Assembly: GCA_947174915.1 (NCBI GenBank)
Contig: CAMWKV010000005.1
Location: 1 to 33,642 of the forward strand
Origin: an uncultured Porphyromonadaceae bacterium
GTDB taxonomy: Bacteria; Bacteroidota; Bacteroidia; Bacteroidales; Muribaculaceae
Reading direction: 5' to 3'
DNA: 33,642 nt
Position numbers and translations under genes: made by a program. This document shows, one piece after another, positions 1 to 8,934 of this stretch (positions are counted from its first letter, which is position 1; each line of letters starts with the position of its first letter). Below the pieces are notes generated by a model. The model was not told the origin of the DNA. It saw only the letters and a list, made by a program, of their open reading frames with translations, and did no database searches.

Positions 1-3000
1 GCGGATAACTACCTTGGAGGTGCGGCCACCCTGACGTCGGATGTAGATGCCGGCGGCGGGTTCGCTGATGCGTACGCCCTGCAGGTTATAATACTCTGCT
101 TCGGCAGTGCCTTCGGCGCTGATGCCTTCAACACCGGTCTGTACATCGTCGGCGTTTGCGGTCACCTTGATGGGAGCGGCGGCGGCAGAGCGCTGAGTGC
201 TCTTCACTACTTCCTCCTGCGATGCTACCTTACGGGGAGCTGCGGCGCGAGTATCCTCGAGCACTACGAGTTCCTTGTGTGCCATCGGGAATACGGTGTG
301 TACGTTGAGGTCAACGTCGGGTAGGTCTGTGGTGTCGATAGTGATATTGGAGCCGTTCTTGATACCCTTGGTGTACTGCCACATGCACATGGTCTTGTCT
401 TCCCAGTTGATCATGGAAGCGTCGCCTTCGGTAGCGAAGTAGTACTCATAGCCGGCTTCGGATTCGTCGATGTCGAATGTTATGCGGAGGTGGATGTCAA
501 TCTCACCGTCTTCTTTCTCGGAGTAGTAGAATGTCTGTTCGAGATCTACGGGCATGGCGTTCTCGATATCGAGAGCGTGGCTTACGGGGTAGGTGTAGGT
601 GCCCATGGCATTGCCTTCGGCGTCGATGGCGGTGAAGGTGAGGGAGTAGACGGCCTGGTAGGGGACGTATTCAAGTTCGAGCATGGCGAGGCCTTCTTCG
701 AGCTCTACGTTGTTGTCGATGAGCTTACCGTCGAGAGCGAGGGTGTAGTGGTCAGCACCGATCCCGTTGTCGTCAAGGATGAGGCCAAGGGTGAAGGTAT
801 TGTAGAACACCTCTTCTTGTTCATCGAGGTAGAGGTCATGGCCGAATTCAGCTTCGAGTTCGGGCACTTCGCGCTTGACGAGGGTGACGGTGATGGTGTT
901 CAATTGGTTCGTATCCGTACCGGTGAATGAAAGTGAACTTACACCATTCTCGTAAGTAGAATTTGTGAAATCCTTATATTTTGATTGGGTGCCTGCAGAT
1001 GTAAACGATACTGCCTTAATAAGATATTCATTATCTGCTGTAATAGTGAGAGTGGCATTCTTATGAACACGGAATTCCACCTTACCGCTATTACTCCAAA
1101 GGCGATAATTACCTGCCATCGAAATGGTCACGCCTTCTTCTCTAAACGATTTTACCTCTTTCTCATAAGAGTTACTGTTCGACTGTACGGTCATACCATA
1201 TGCACCGTCCTTGGTGAAATCGAAGGTAACCTGCACAGGCTTGCTGTCGGCGTCGAGGATGTTGAGGGTGAAGGATGTCGAGTAAGCGTTGTACTCGTCG
1301 GTAGCTTCGTTGGAGGCGGTGATGGTGACGGTGCCGGGAGCCCAGATATAGATGATACCGTCTTCGTCAACTTCAGCTACCTCGGCATTGCTGGTAGTGT
1401 AGGTGAGTTCGAGGCCTTCGGGTACGTTGTTGAGAGCGGGGAGCTCGTACATGTCATCGTTCTCGCCCTGGTATACTGTCATGCTCTCTACTGCGAACTT
1501 GTAGGCGGGAGTCTTGACGTATTTACCTGTCTGCTCGTAGCTCAGAGGCACGAACTGGAGTGCATTGTTGCTGTTGACGATACCGGTTACATTGTATACG
1601 CCGGCGTCGGGAAGGTCGATGGAGGTGAACTTATGGTAGAAAGTGTACTCCTTGCCATCGGCAGCGGTAGCGATGAAGGTGGTCTTTTCGGGAGTGGAGG
1701 CGACGGTGACATTCTTGAACACAACGATACTGTTCATCATGTCCTCGGATATGGCTTCCACCTCGGCAAAGATCAGCGGCTCGCCGCCCTTTGTCACTTC
1801 GCCGATAGCAGTGGTGGGTTCGAACTCTGTCAGGCCGTTGTAAGGACTCTTGGTGGCTTCCCAGCCGGCGGCGATTACGTCACCGTTGGCGTAGCTGTAT
1901 TTAGCCCCGGACTTGTAGATATATATCCAGTCACCCGTGGCGTCGGCAGCCCAGATATTAACGCCGTTGGCGTAGCCTACGGTGAGGGGGAAGTTGAGAA
2001 TTACTTTGGCTTTGTCGGCCACAGCCATAGCCTCGGCTACGTTGATAGCAGCGCCTGTCACGTTGATGGGGCAGGAAGCTGTGGCTCGGTTGTAGTTGTC
2101 GTCAGCGTCGATGGTGGCTGTGATGGTGGCAGAGCCTGCCGCACCAACGAGAGCGATAGTGCCGTCTTCGGCAACGGTAGCTACGGCAGCGTTGCTTGTG
2201 GTGTATTTCACGAGAGCCTTGGCAGCCTCGGGATCAACAGCGAGAGTAGGAGCAGTGAACTCATCACCACGAAGAATATTAACAGCATCGACACTCCAAG
2301 TCATCTTCGGGGTGGTCTTGGTGGCGTCGGGTACGTTGTAGGTGATGGTGATGGTCTGGATGTGAGCGGTATTTTTTACCGAGAATATCACCTCGGAGGC
2401 ATCACCGGTCCATGTACTTGTGGTATTGGAGAAAGTACCTGTGCTAACTGTTGTGCTGGCGTTAAGAGAATTTGGAGTATTGTATGTGAATACAATCTTT
2501 GAGATCGCGGCACCCTCACTTGCGGATATGGTGAAAGTGTTGCCGTTGTACACTCGGCAGGCAGTGCCGGAGGTATAGTATTTGGGCGGGGTACTGCTGT
2601 TGGTGCCAGCGCTGAAGGTAGCCGTGCCGCCTTCCCAAGCGACATTGGTCACGTTAGTTGCATTTGCGTAGCCAAGATCTTTGAATACGATAGTGGCTTC
2701 GTTTTCGCCGGCTGCGATGGCCTTGTTCACTGTGATGGTGTACGAGGCGGTGGCAGACTTGAATGTGTCGTTGGCGGCAACGGCGGCAGTGATTTTGGCT
2801 TCGCCTACGCCGTTGATGGTGACAGCACCGTTGGCATCGATAGAAGCTACAGCTGCGTTGTCGGAGCTGTAGGTCACGAGCTCGCGGGCTTCTTCGGGAG
2901 TGACGGTCAGTGTAGGAGCTACGAAAGTATCGCCCTCGGTAAGTTCAACAGCTTCCTCCGACCATGCCAGTTCGACAGCAGTCTTGTCAGGGTCGGGAGT

Positions 3001-3858
3001 GGTGGTGCCGGAGGCTTTGTAAGTGATTACCATCTTTTGCAGACGGACAGTTCTGTCAGACGTGAATACCACGCTATTCGCGTCGCCTGTCCAGGTAACT
3101 GTAGTAGTGCCCTGTCCGCTCATTTCGCCGGTGCTGCATTTAGCGCTGGTGGTGAAGCTAGTGCTTGCTCCGTCGAATGTGAATTCAATGTTGACTATAG
3201 TGCCTGCCGATGCTGCTACAGTCATTGTATTGTCCTTGTAGAGGCGCAGACCGCTGCCGGTGGTATAGTAAGCAGGATCGGAGCTGCCGGAGCTTTTAGC
3301 ACACGTTATCAAGCCACCGTCGAATTCTACGGTAGTGATTTTAGCCGCATTTGCGTAGCCAAGCTGTGAGAATACGATAGTGGCATCGTGGTCTTCACCG
3401 GGCTCGGTAGGTTCTACAGGGGCGTCGGAGATTTCGTAGTCAACGACAATTTCGGAAAGACGGACTTGAGAAGAACCGCTATTCGTGAGCGTTACGGAAG
3501 AAAATTCGCCGCTCCAATTGCCATTCGAGTCAAGAGCACCTACATCTGTTTTTGGGAACTTTCCCTGCGTGTAGGTGAAGTTAATTGCCTTGATGGTCAC
3601 GTTGGCTGCATCTTCGCCGATTGCAGCAACTGTCAGTGTGTTGCTCGCATAGACACGCACAGCTGTGCCGCTTTTATAGTACTTTGCATTCGTACCTCCA
3701 CCGGCAAATACTATGCTTATATTCGAGTCTCCGAATTGGACATTCTTCACCTCGGTATCAGCGGAGTACAACTCGGAGAAGTTGACAGTGACTTGTTCTG
3801 CGAAGCCCGGTAGGATAAGGGCGACCAGAAAAGCCAATGTTAGTAAAATTCTTTTCAT
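1..3858 (-). CDS. Large secreted multidomain protein with Ig-like (BIG2-type) repeats; stop codon off the left edge
   Basis: Frame open for 1286 codons from ATG at 3858-3856 to the window edge. Residues 1-21 form a signal peptide (MKRILLTLAFLVALILPGFA). About 24-150, 159-280, 385-507 and 873-990 are related beta-rich modules; the first three share a 'YYxSGTAxRVYxxNTxTVxA' core. Between them, about 288-380, 510-603 and 783-871 look like bacterial Ig-like group 2 domains ('APTLTVTPEEA ... ASIDANGAVTI'). About 603-780 may be an OB-fold-like domain. The last 31 residues are a sorting-type tail (NLQGVR ... GIYIRRQGG ... VVIR), nearly the same as the end of the amidase at 19203-21680, which stops straight after the matching residue. 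The missing stop is therefore probably the next codon. No catalytic motif was recognised; a surface or extracellular binding role is inferred. Start choice is backed by the signal peptide and the upstream promoter. Confidence 0.85.
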   Translation of the reverse strand, partial: MKRILLTLAFLVALILPGFAEQVTVNFSELYSADTEVKNVQFGDSNISIVFAGGGTNAKYYKSGTAVRVYASNTLTVAAIGEDAANVTIKAINFTYTQGKFPKTDVGALDSNGNWSGEFSSVTLTNSGSSQVRLSEIVVDYEISDAPVEPTEPGEDHDATIVFSQLGYANAAKITTVEFDGGLITCAKSSGSSDPAYYTTGSGLRLYKDNTMTVAASAGTIVNIEFTFDGASTSFTTSAKCSTGEMSGQGTTTVTWTGDANSVVFTSDRTVRLQKMVITYKASGTTTPDPDKTAVELAWSEEAVELTEGDTFVAPTLTVTPEEARELVTYSSDNAAVASIDANGAVTINGVGEAKITAAVAANDTFKSATASYTITVNKAIAAGENEATIVFKDLGYANATNVTNVAWEGGTATFSAGTNSSTPPKYYTSGTACRVYNGNTFTISASEGAAISKIVFTYNTPNSLNASTTVSTGTFSNTTSTWTGDASEVIFSVKNTAHIQTITITYNVPDATKTTPKMTWSVDAVNILRGDEFTAPTLAVDPEAAKALVKYTTSNAAVATVAEDGTIALVGAAGSATITATIDADDNYNRATASCPINVTGAAINVAEAMAVADKAKVILNFPLTVGYANGVNIWAADATGDWIYIYKSGAKYSYANGDVIAAGWEATKSPYNGLTEFEPTTAIGEVTKGGEPLIFAEVEAISEDMMNSIVVFKNVTVASTPEKTTFIATAADGKEYTFYHKFTSIDLPDAGVYNVTGIVNSNNALQFVPLSYEQTGKYVKTPAYKFAVESMTVYQGENDDMYELPALNNVPEGLELTYTTSNAEVAEVDEDGIIYIWAPGTVTITASNEATDEYNAYSTSFTLNILDADSKPVQVTFDFTKDGAYGMTVQSNSNSYEKEVKSFREEGVTISMAGNYRLWSNSGKVEFRVHKNATLTITADNEYLIKAVSFTSAGTQSKYKDFTNSTYENGVSSLSFTGTDTNQLNTITVTLVKREVPELEAEFGHDLYLDEQEEVFYNTFTLGLILDDNGIGADHYTLALDGKLIDNNVELEEGLAMLELEYVPYQAVYSLTFTAIDAEGNAMGTYTYPVSHALDIENAMPVDLEQTFYYSEKEDGEIDIHLRITFDIDESEAGYEYYFATEGDASMINWEDKTMCMWQYTKGIKNGSNITIDTTDLPDVDLNVHTVFPMAHKELVVLEDTRAAAPRKVASQEEVVKSTQRSAAAAPIKVTANADDVQTGVEGISAEGTAEAEYYNLQGVRISEPAAGIYIRRQGGRTSKVVIR

Positions 3859-3934
3859 AGAAAAGGTAATTGAAAGAGAAGTTAGAATAATTAGTTTATT
3901 TATTCGATAGTGTTGGTAGTATATGAGAAGATGC

Positions 3935-3973
3935 AATACCCTGAAAGATAGTGTGTTGCCTTTTCAAGGTATT
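3935..3973 (-). promoter_or_regulatory. 12-bp hairpin in the 5' leader of the large secreted protein
   Basis: Plus-strand arms AATACCCTGAAA (3935-3946) and TTTCAAGGTATT (3962-3973) pair over 12 positions with one G-U, around a 15-base loop. It begins about 9 bases after the predicted transcription start and lies about 77 bases before the start codon. No T-run follows, so it is not a classic terminator; a role in mRNA stability or leader control is possible. Confidence 0.5.
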
Positions 3974-3987
3974 AGTAGGACGCATAA

Positions 3988-4018
3988 CAAATATAGCTTG
4001 TGCTATAGCGACTACAAA
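3988..4018 (-). promoter_or_regulatory. Bacteroidetes-type promoter of the large secreted protein
   Basis: On the minus strand a TTTG (-33) at 4018-4015 is followed after 19 bases by TATATTTG (-7, consensus TAnnTTTG) at 3995-3988. Transcription would start near 3982, giving a leader of about 125 bases. A small dyad, TATAGC-TTGT-GCTATA (3992-4007), lies between and over the boxes and could bind a regulator or be incidental. Confidence 0.6.
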
Positions 4019-4097
4019 AGTAGCTATAATTTGCCTATAATTTCAGTTAAAAAAGATTAAATTGCCTGCTCTCGGATACTTTCTTCGCCCTCTGATG

Positions 4098-4290
4098 TAG
4101 GGTCGCTTCATACTTCATAACTCATCACCCATAACTCATACCTAATCTAAAACCTCTGCGTACCTCTGCTCCTCTGCGCCCCCTCTGCGTGAGCCCCTTC
4201 CCTCCAGTGCGGGGAAAGGCGCCGCGAGAAATAGTCTCACGCAGAGGTAGCGCAGAGGAACGCGGAGAGCATCGCGGGAAGGCTCCGCGA
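4098..4290. repeat. Degenerate intergenic repeats in the 649-base gap 3859-4507
   Basis: This gap holds no credible gene. From 4098 it has a partial copy of the 'GTAGGGTCGCT' element seen at 7372 and 30456, then 'CATAACTCATxACCCATAACTCAT', the reverse complement of the 'GAGTTATGGGTTATGAG' run at 7349-7370. From 4152 come repeated CCTCTGCG units; CCTCTGCGTGAG (4182-4193) is inverted at 4236-4247 (CTCACGCAGAGG), followed by more CGCAGAGG and GCGGAG units. These are non-coding repeats of unknown function. The rest of the gap carries the two divergent promoters and the leader hairpin. Confidence 0.6.
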
Positions 4291-4394
4291 GACTTAATTT
4301 TCGGAATGCCAGTGTCAAGGGTATCTCACGTCAAGGTAATGCGTGGCGGCGGAGTGAGCTTTGTCGATAAAATGGGGCGTTTTGTCGGGGTGGA

Positions 4395-4426
4395 TTTGGA
4401 TGGCGCGGAGGAATGTAGTAATTTTG
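4395..4426 (+). promoter_or_regulatory. Promoter of the beta-barrel outer-membrane protein
   Basis: TTTG (-33) at 4395-4398, a 20-base spacer, and TAATTTTG (-7) at 4419-4426 match the Bacteroidetes primary sigma consensus. Transcription would begin near 4431, downstream of the in-frame ATG at 4361, so the ATG at 4508 is the start that can be used. Confidence 0.65.
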
Positions 4427-4507
4427 TGTCGCAATTTCTTATCTCGCGTTTCAACTCAGTCATTTCCTGCGAGTCAATTTTTCCGTACTATAATCTCCCC
4501 GGTTCTG

Positions 4508-7339
4508 ATGACTAATATTCACAGATATCTGCTCCTTGCGCTTCTGGTGGCTACTGCCGCCGCGAGTGCTGCCGCCGCCGTGCTGCGCGGCCGTGTGACC
4601 GACAATACCGGCGAGGCTCTCATGCAGGCCTCTGTCCGCATCCTCGCCGCCAAAGACTCCACCCTCGTCAAAGGCGCCGTGACGAACGACTCCGGTCGCT
4701 TCGCCATCGAAGGCCTCAAGCAGGGCCGGTACATCGTGGAGACCTCCTATGTGGGCTATGCCACCTCTACACAGAATATCACCGTGGGCACGGACGATAT
4801 CCGTCTGCAGCCCATCGTGCTGAGCGAGAGTTCGGTGGCGCTCCGCGAGGCGGTGGTGACGGGCATCCGCACGCCGGTGAAGGTGATGGAGGACACGGTG
4901 GAGTTCAATGCCGACTCCTACCACACGCAGCCCAACTCTATGGTGGAGGACCTCCTCAAGCGTCTGCCGGGCGTAGAGGTGGGGAGCGACGGCAAGATAA
5001 CGGCCAACGGCCAGGAGGTGAAGAAGATCCTCGTCGACGGCAAGGAGTTCTTCTCCGACGACCCCACCGTGGCCTCGCGCAACCTGCCCGTGGAGATGGT
5101 GGAGAAGCTCCAGGTGGTGAACCGTAAGAGCGACCTGGCCCGACTGACGGGTGTGGACGACGGCGAGGACGAGACTGTCATCAACCTCACCGTGAAGAAG
5201 GGCATGAAGAACGGATGGTTCGGCAACGCCGAGGCCGGCTACGGCACCGACGACCGCTATCGCGCCAACTTCACCGTCAACCGTTTCTGGGGCGACAATC
5301 AGATAACCTTCCTCGGCGCGGCCAATAATGTCAACGATCCCGGATTCGCCGACGGTGCCGGCGACCGCTTCCGCCGTTTCGGCGGCGACAACGGTATCAC
5401 CACGTCGCAGTCGATAGGCGTGAACTTCAATGTGGGCAACAAGGAGATATTCCGCGTTGGCGGCGACGTGATGTACAGCCACACCGACCGCGATACGCGC
5501 ACCTCCTCAGACCGTCAGTATATCTTCGCGGACAGCACATCGACCTCGCGCTCGAACAAGCTGTCGCGCGACAAGGGTCACAACTTCCGCGCCGACCTGC
5601 GCATAGAGTGGAAGCCCGACAGTTTCAACACCTTCGACTTCCGCCCGAACATCTCGTTGAACTACAACGACTCCTACTCGCGCGACACCACCGCCACCTT
5701 CGGCGGCGCTCCGGACTACCGCCAGGTGACGCAGAGCTATAATAATAATGTGTCGTCCGGCCACTCCTTCGAGTTCGGCGGCCGCCTCATCTATACGCAC
5801 AACTTCCGCTCGCGCCCCGGCCGCTCTTTCTCCGTGATGGCGAACTACAGTATGAGCAATGTGCGGGAGAACAACAACTCGTACTCTTTCAATAAGTTCT
5901 TCCTCCTGAACGATTCGGTGGACCTCTACGACCAGTACGCCGACAACCACACGTGGTCGAACAGTGTGAGCACCCGCGTATCGTGGACGGAGCCGCTGGG
6001 AGATGTCGCCAAGGGCAACTTCCTCGTGCTGGCTTACAACTTCTCCTACCGCTGGAACAATGCCGACAAGCTCACCTACGACCATCCCGTGGCCTTCCCC
6101 GACGGATGGGAAGGCGCGCCTGTAATCTCGGACGAGGAAGTGTTCAACGCCGACCTCTCCAACCGCTTCCGCAACGACTACATGAGTCAGAATATCCGTC
6201 TGGGCTACCGCCATGTGAGCAAGAACGGCAACCTCAACGTGGGCGTGTCGCTGGTGCCGCAGACCTCCCAGTCGCGCAATCTCATCAACTCTGACAAGGA
6301 CATACCGCGCCGCAGTGTCCTCAACTTCGCTCCCTTCCTGCGCTACCAACTGAGATTGACACGCACCCGCTCAATCAATGCTTTCTACAACGGCCGCTCG
6401 TCGCAACCCTCCATGACGCAGTTGCAGCCCGTGGCAGATATGTCGGACCCGCTTCGTATCGTCATCGGTAATCCGAACCTGGATCCTACCTTCAACCACA
6501 ACCTCCGCGTGCGGTTCCAGGACTTCAACTCGGATGCTCAGCGCTCCATCATGGCTATGATGGATGCCAACTATACGCAGAATTCCATCGTGTCGCGTAC
6601 CACCTACGACCCCTCTACGGGCGGCCAGACCACGACCTATGAGAATGTCAACGGCGTGTGGAGTATACGTGGCTTCAACCTCATCTCCATGCCGCTGCGC
6701 AACAAGGCTTTCACCTTCAACAATCATCTGATGGTGTCGTACTCGCACAGCGTGGGCTTCAACAACGGTGAGCGCAACCGCTCCGGCAACTTCGGTTTCA
6801 ACGAGAGTTTCGGCATGGCCTGGCGTCCCGAGAATCTCGAATTCGAGCTGCGTCCGAGCTACGGCCTGCAGTTGGTCAACAACAGCGTGGCCTCGCAGAG
6901 CGACCGCACCGTGCACACCTACGGTGGCACCTTCTACGCCAACTATAACACTCCGATAGGCATCGTGCTGGGTACGGACCTGAACTATGCCGCCACGTCG
7001 GGCTACAGCGCGGGCTACGACACTCGCTCGTGGATGTGGAATGCCACCCTGTCGTACCAGTTCCTCCGCGGCCGCAACGCCACCGTGAGCCTCAAGGCCT
7101 ACGACATCCTGGGACAGCGCTCGAATGTGCGCCGCACCGTCACCGCCAACTATATCGACGATACGCGCTACAACTCGCTCACCCGCTACTTCATGGTGTC
7201 GCTGAGCTATAAGTTCACCACCTTCGGCAAGGGCGAGCAGCCCGTCGATCACAATGCGCGTCGCTTCGGCCCCGGCGGTCCTCCTCCCGGCGGACGCCCC
7301 GGCGGCCCCGGCGGCCCCGGCGGCCCCGGACGGTTCTGA
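4508..7339 (+). CDS. Outer-membrane beta-barrel protein with carboxypeptidase-regulatory-like N-terminus (TonB-receptor-like)
   Basis: 943 residues from ATG 4508. The start is chosen because it begins a signal peptide (residues 1 to about 23, MTNIHRYLLLALLVATAAAS) and lies after the predicted promoter. About residues 25-110 form a CarboxypepD_reg-like domain (LRGRVTDNTGE ... GRFAIEGLKQGRYIVETSYVGY). About 120-230 resemble a plug (VEDLLKRLPGVEV, ILVDGKEFFSDDP, VEKLQVV). The rest is a long series of alternating beta strands as in the OMP_b-brl_3 / TonB-dependent receptor superfamily. No SusD-like partner follows, so it is not a typical Sus pair; cargo is unknown. After the last strand (FMVSLSYKFTTF) there is an unusual Gly/Pro-rich tail of about 35 residues ending in Phe, encoded by a 9-base tandem repeat. 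Confidence 0.85.
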   Translation: MTNIHRYLLLALLVATAAASAAAAVLRGRVTDNTGEALMQASVRILAAKDSTLVKGAVTNDSGRFAIEGLKQGRYIVETSYVGYATSTQNITVGTDDIRLQPIVLSESSVALREAVVTGIRTPVKVMEDTVEFNADSYHTQPNSMVEDLLKRLPGVEVGSDGKITANGQEVKKILVDGKEFFSDDPTVASRNLPVEMVEKLQVVNRKSDLARLTGVDDGEDETVINLTVKKGMKNGWFGNAEAGYGTDDRYRANFTVNRFWGDNQITFLGAANNVNDPGFADGAGDRFRRFGGDNGITTSQSIGVNFNVGNKEIFRVGGDVMYSHTDRDTRTSSDRQYIFADSTSTSRSNKLSRDKGHNFRADLRIEWKPDSFNTFDFRPNISLNYNDSYSRDTTATFGGAPDYRQVTQSYNNNVSSGHSFEFGGRLIYTHNFRSRPGRSFSVMANYSMSNVRENNNSYSFNKFFLLNDSVDLYDQYADNHTWSNSVSTRVSWTEPLGDVAKGNFLVLAYNFSYRWNNADKLTYDHPVAFPDGWEGAPVISDEEVFNADLSNRFRNDYMSQNIRLGYRHVSKNGNLNVGVSLVPQTSQSRNLINSDKDIPRRSVLNFAPFLRYQLRLTRTRSINAFYNGRSSQPSMTQLQPVADMSDPLRIVIGNPNLDPTFNHNLRVRFQDFNSDAQRSIMAMMDANYTQNSIVSRTTYDPSTGGQTTTYENVNGVWSIRGFNLISMPLRNKAFTFNNHLMVSYSHSVGFNNGERNRSGNFGFNESFGMAWRPENLEFELRPSYGLQLVNNSVASQSDRTVHTYGGTFYANYNTPIGIVLGTDLNYAATSGYSAGYDTRSWMWNATLSYQFLRGRNATVSLKAYDILGQRSNVRRTVTANYIDDTRYNSLTRYFMVSLSYKFTTFGKGEQPVDHNARRFGPGGPPPGGRPGGPGGPGGPGRF

Positions 7340-7371
7340 GCAAGTACGAGTTATGGGTTATGAGTTATGAG

Positions 7372-7470
7372 GTAGGGTCGCTCCATGGAGCGACCGCTTT
7401 CAGGCTGCAACCAATTGATTTTAAGGTTGTCACACGCCCCTGAGGCGGTCGCTCCATGGAGCGACCCTAC
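7372..7470. repeat. Inverted pair of intergenic palindromic elements
   Basis: The perfect 20-base palindrome GGTCGCTCCATGGAGCGACC occurs at 7376-7395 and 7447-7466. With flanks the copies form 26-base inverted arms (7372-7397 and 7445-7470) around a 47-base loop. A third copy is at 30456-30475 and a decayed one near 4098. 'GAGTTATG'-rich runs flank the pair at 7349-7370 and about 7533-7548. The gap 7340-7627 has no gene; it contains this pair and the terminator at 7554. Confidence 0.8.
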
Positions 7471-7553
7471 GTCAGGGAAGCCATTTTTGTCCAGTGCACA
7501 GACGAAGCGAGGCTTTTGATAGGTACGAGTTATGAGTGATGTGTTATAAAGTA

Positions 7554-7582
7554 AGCGGGCGTCCTTGATGGGGACGCCCGCT
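7554..7582. terminator. Hairpin terminator at the convergent end of the beta-barrel gene and tyrS
   Basis: AGCGGGCGTCC (7554-7564) pairs perfectly over 11 bases with GGACGCCCGCT (7572-7582) around a 7-base loop. It sits between two converging genes and could serve both. T-runs are weak on either side, so efficiency is uncertain. Confidence 0.6.
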
Positions 7583-7627
7583 GTATTTGTCTGTTGCAGT
7601 TACCGCTTGCGGCAACACCTCGATCAC

Positions 7628-8920
7628 TTATCGTACTATCAGCAGGTAGTACTGCTTCTTGCCTTTCTGTACGATGATGTAGCGGTCGTTGAGGAGCATA
7701 TCGGTGCTTGCTGTTGCCTGCGGGTCGGTGATTTTGGCTTTGTTGATGGAGAAGCCGCCGCCCTGGGTGAGCTTGCGCATCTCGGCCTTGGAGGGGAATA
7801 CGGGCGCCTTCTCGGTGAGGAGGTCGGCCAAACGGATGCCCGCTTCGATGTCGGCACGCTCTACCTCGAAGGTGGGAACGCCGTCGAATACGTCGAGGAG
7901 GGTGGCCTCGTCGATGTTGTGGAGAATCTCGGCGGCCTTGTTGCTGAAGAGAATCTGTGATGCTTCCTGTGCGGCCTTGAGGTCGGCCTCGCTATGCACC
8001 ATGCGTGTGATTTCTTCGGCGAGACGGCGCTGGAGGGCACGGGCTCCCGGGTCGGCCTTGTGCTGCTCTACGAGGGCTTCCACTTCGGCGCGGTCCAGGG
8101 TGGTGAAAATCTTGATGTAACGCTCGGCGTCGTCGTCGGCTACATTGAGCCAGAACTGGTAGAAGCGGTAGGGCGAAGTGCGAGCGGGGTCGAGCCATAC
8201 GTTACCGCTCTCAGTCTTGCCGAACTTTGTGCCGTCGGCCTTTGTGATGAGGGGGCAGGTGAGAGCGTAGGCTTCGCCGCCGAGGGTGCGGCGTATCAGT
8301 TCGGTGCCGGTGGTGATGTTGCCCCACTGGTCGGAGCCACCTATCTGAAGCTTGCAGTCACGGTCGCGGTAGAGGGTGAGGAAGTCGTAGCCCTGTACGA
8401 GCTGGTATGAGAATTCGGTGAAAGACATGCCTTCGCGGGCTTCGCCGGAGAGACGTTTCTTCACGGAGTCCTTGGCCATCATATAGTTGACGGTGATGAG
8501 CTTGCCCACGTCGCGGATGAAGTCGAGGAATGTGAAGTCCTTCATCCAGTCGTAGTTGTTGACCATTATGGCGGCGTTGGGAGCGTCGGAGTCGAAGTCG
8601 AGGAAGTGAGCGAGTTGCTTCTTGATGGCTTCCTGGTTGTGACGGAGTGTTGCTTCGTCGAGGAGGTTGCGTTCCTGGCTCTTCATGGAAGGGTCGCCTA
8701 TCATGCCTGTGGCGCCGCCGATGAGAGCGATGGGCTTGTGGCCGCAGCGCTGGAAGTGCTTGAGCATCATTACGCCTACGAGGTGGCCTATGTGGAGGCT
8801 GTCGGCGGTGGGGTCGATGCCGAGGTAGGCAGTGGTCATGCCCTTTTTGAGTTCTTCGTCGGTGCCGGGCATCACAGTGTGAATCATCCCGCGCCAGGTG
8901 AGTTCTTCAATAAAATCCAT
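7628..8920 (-). CDS. tyrS: Tyrosyl-tRNA synthetase
   Basis: 430 residues; charges tRNA-Tyr with tyrosine in the cytoplasm. Class I signatures are clear: HIGH at residues 43-46 within [16 protein letters not shown], the KMSKS-type loop as KFGKT ([13 protein letters not shown]), tRNA/tyrosine pocket segments ([20 protein letters not shown]), and a C-terminal S4-like RNA-binding region ([12 protein letters not shown]). Length fits the bacterial TyrS family. The frame is open well upstream, but that extension runs antisense-like through cdd codons in another frame, so the ATG at 8920 ([11 protein letters not shown]) is the start. It follows cdd by 14 bases and is probably transcribed with it; the hairpin at 7554-7582 lies downstream. 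Confidence 0.97.
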   Translation of the reverse strand: MDFIEELTWRGMIHTVMPGTDEELKKGMTTAYLGIDPTADSLHIGHLVGVMMLKHFQRCGHKPIALIGGATGMIGDPSMKSQERNLLDEATLRHNQEAIKKQLAHFLDFDSDAPNAAIMVNNYDWMKDFTFLDFIRDVGKLITVNYMMAKDSVKKRLSGEAREGMSFTEFSYQLVQGYDFLTLYRDRDCKLQIGGSDQWGNITTGTELIRRTLGGEAYALTCPLITKADGTKFGKTESGNVWLDPARTSPYRFYQFWLNVADDDAERYIKIFTTLDRAEVEALVEQHKADPGARALQRRLAEEITRMVHSEADLKAAQEASQILFSNKAAEILHNIDEATLLDVFDGVPTFEVERADIEAGIRLADLLTEKAPVFPSKAEMRKLTQGGGFSINKAKITDPQATASTDMLLNDRYIIVQKGKKQYYLLIVR

Positions 8921-8934
8921 TGATATGTAGTGTG

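Noticed and set aside
985-2502. 505-codon plus-strand frame opposite the large secreted protein
   Set aside because: No signal or domain; the minus strand has a signal peptide, repeats, a promoter and a sorting tail.
4189-4515. 108-codon frame before the beta-barrel gene
   Set aside because: Encoded by the intergenic repeats (repeated RGKAPRE/RGKAPRD) and spans the promoter.
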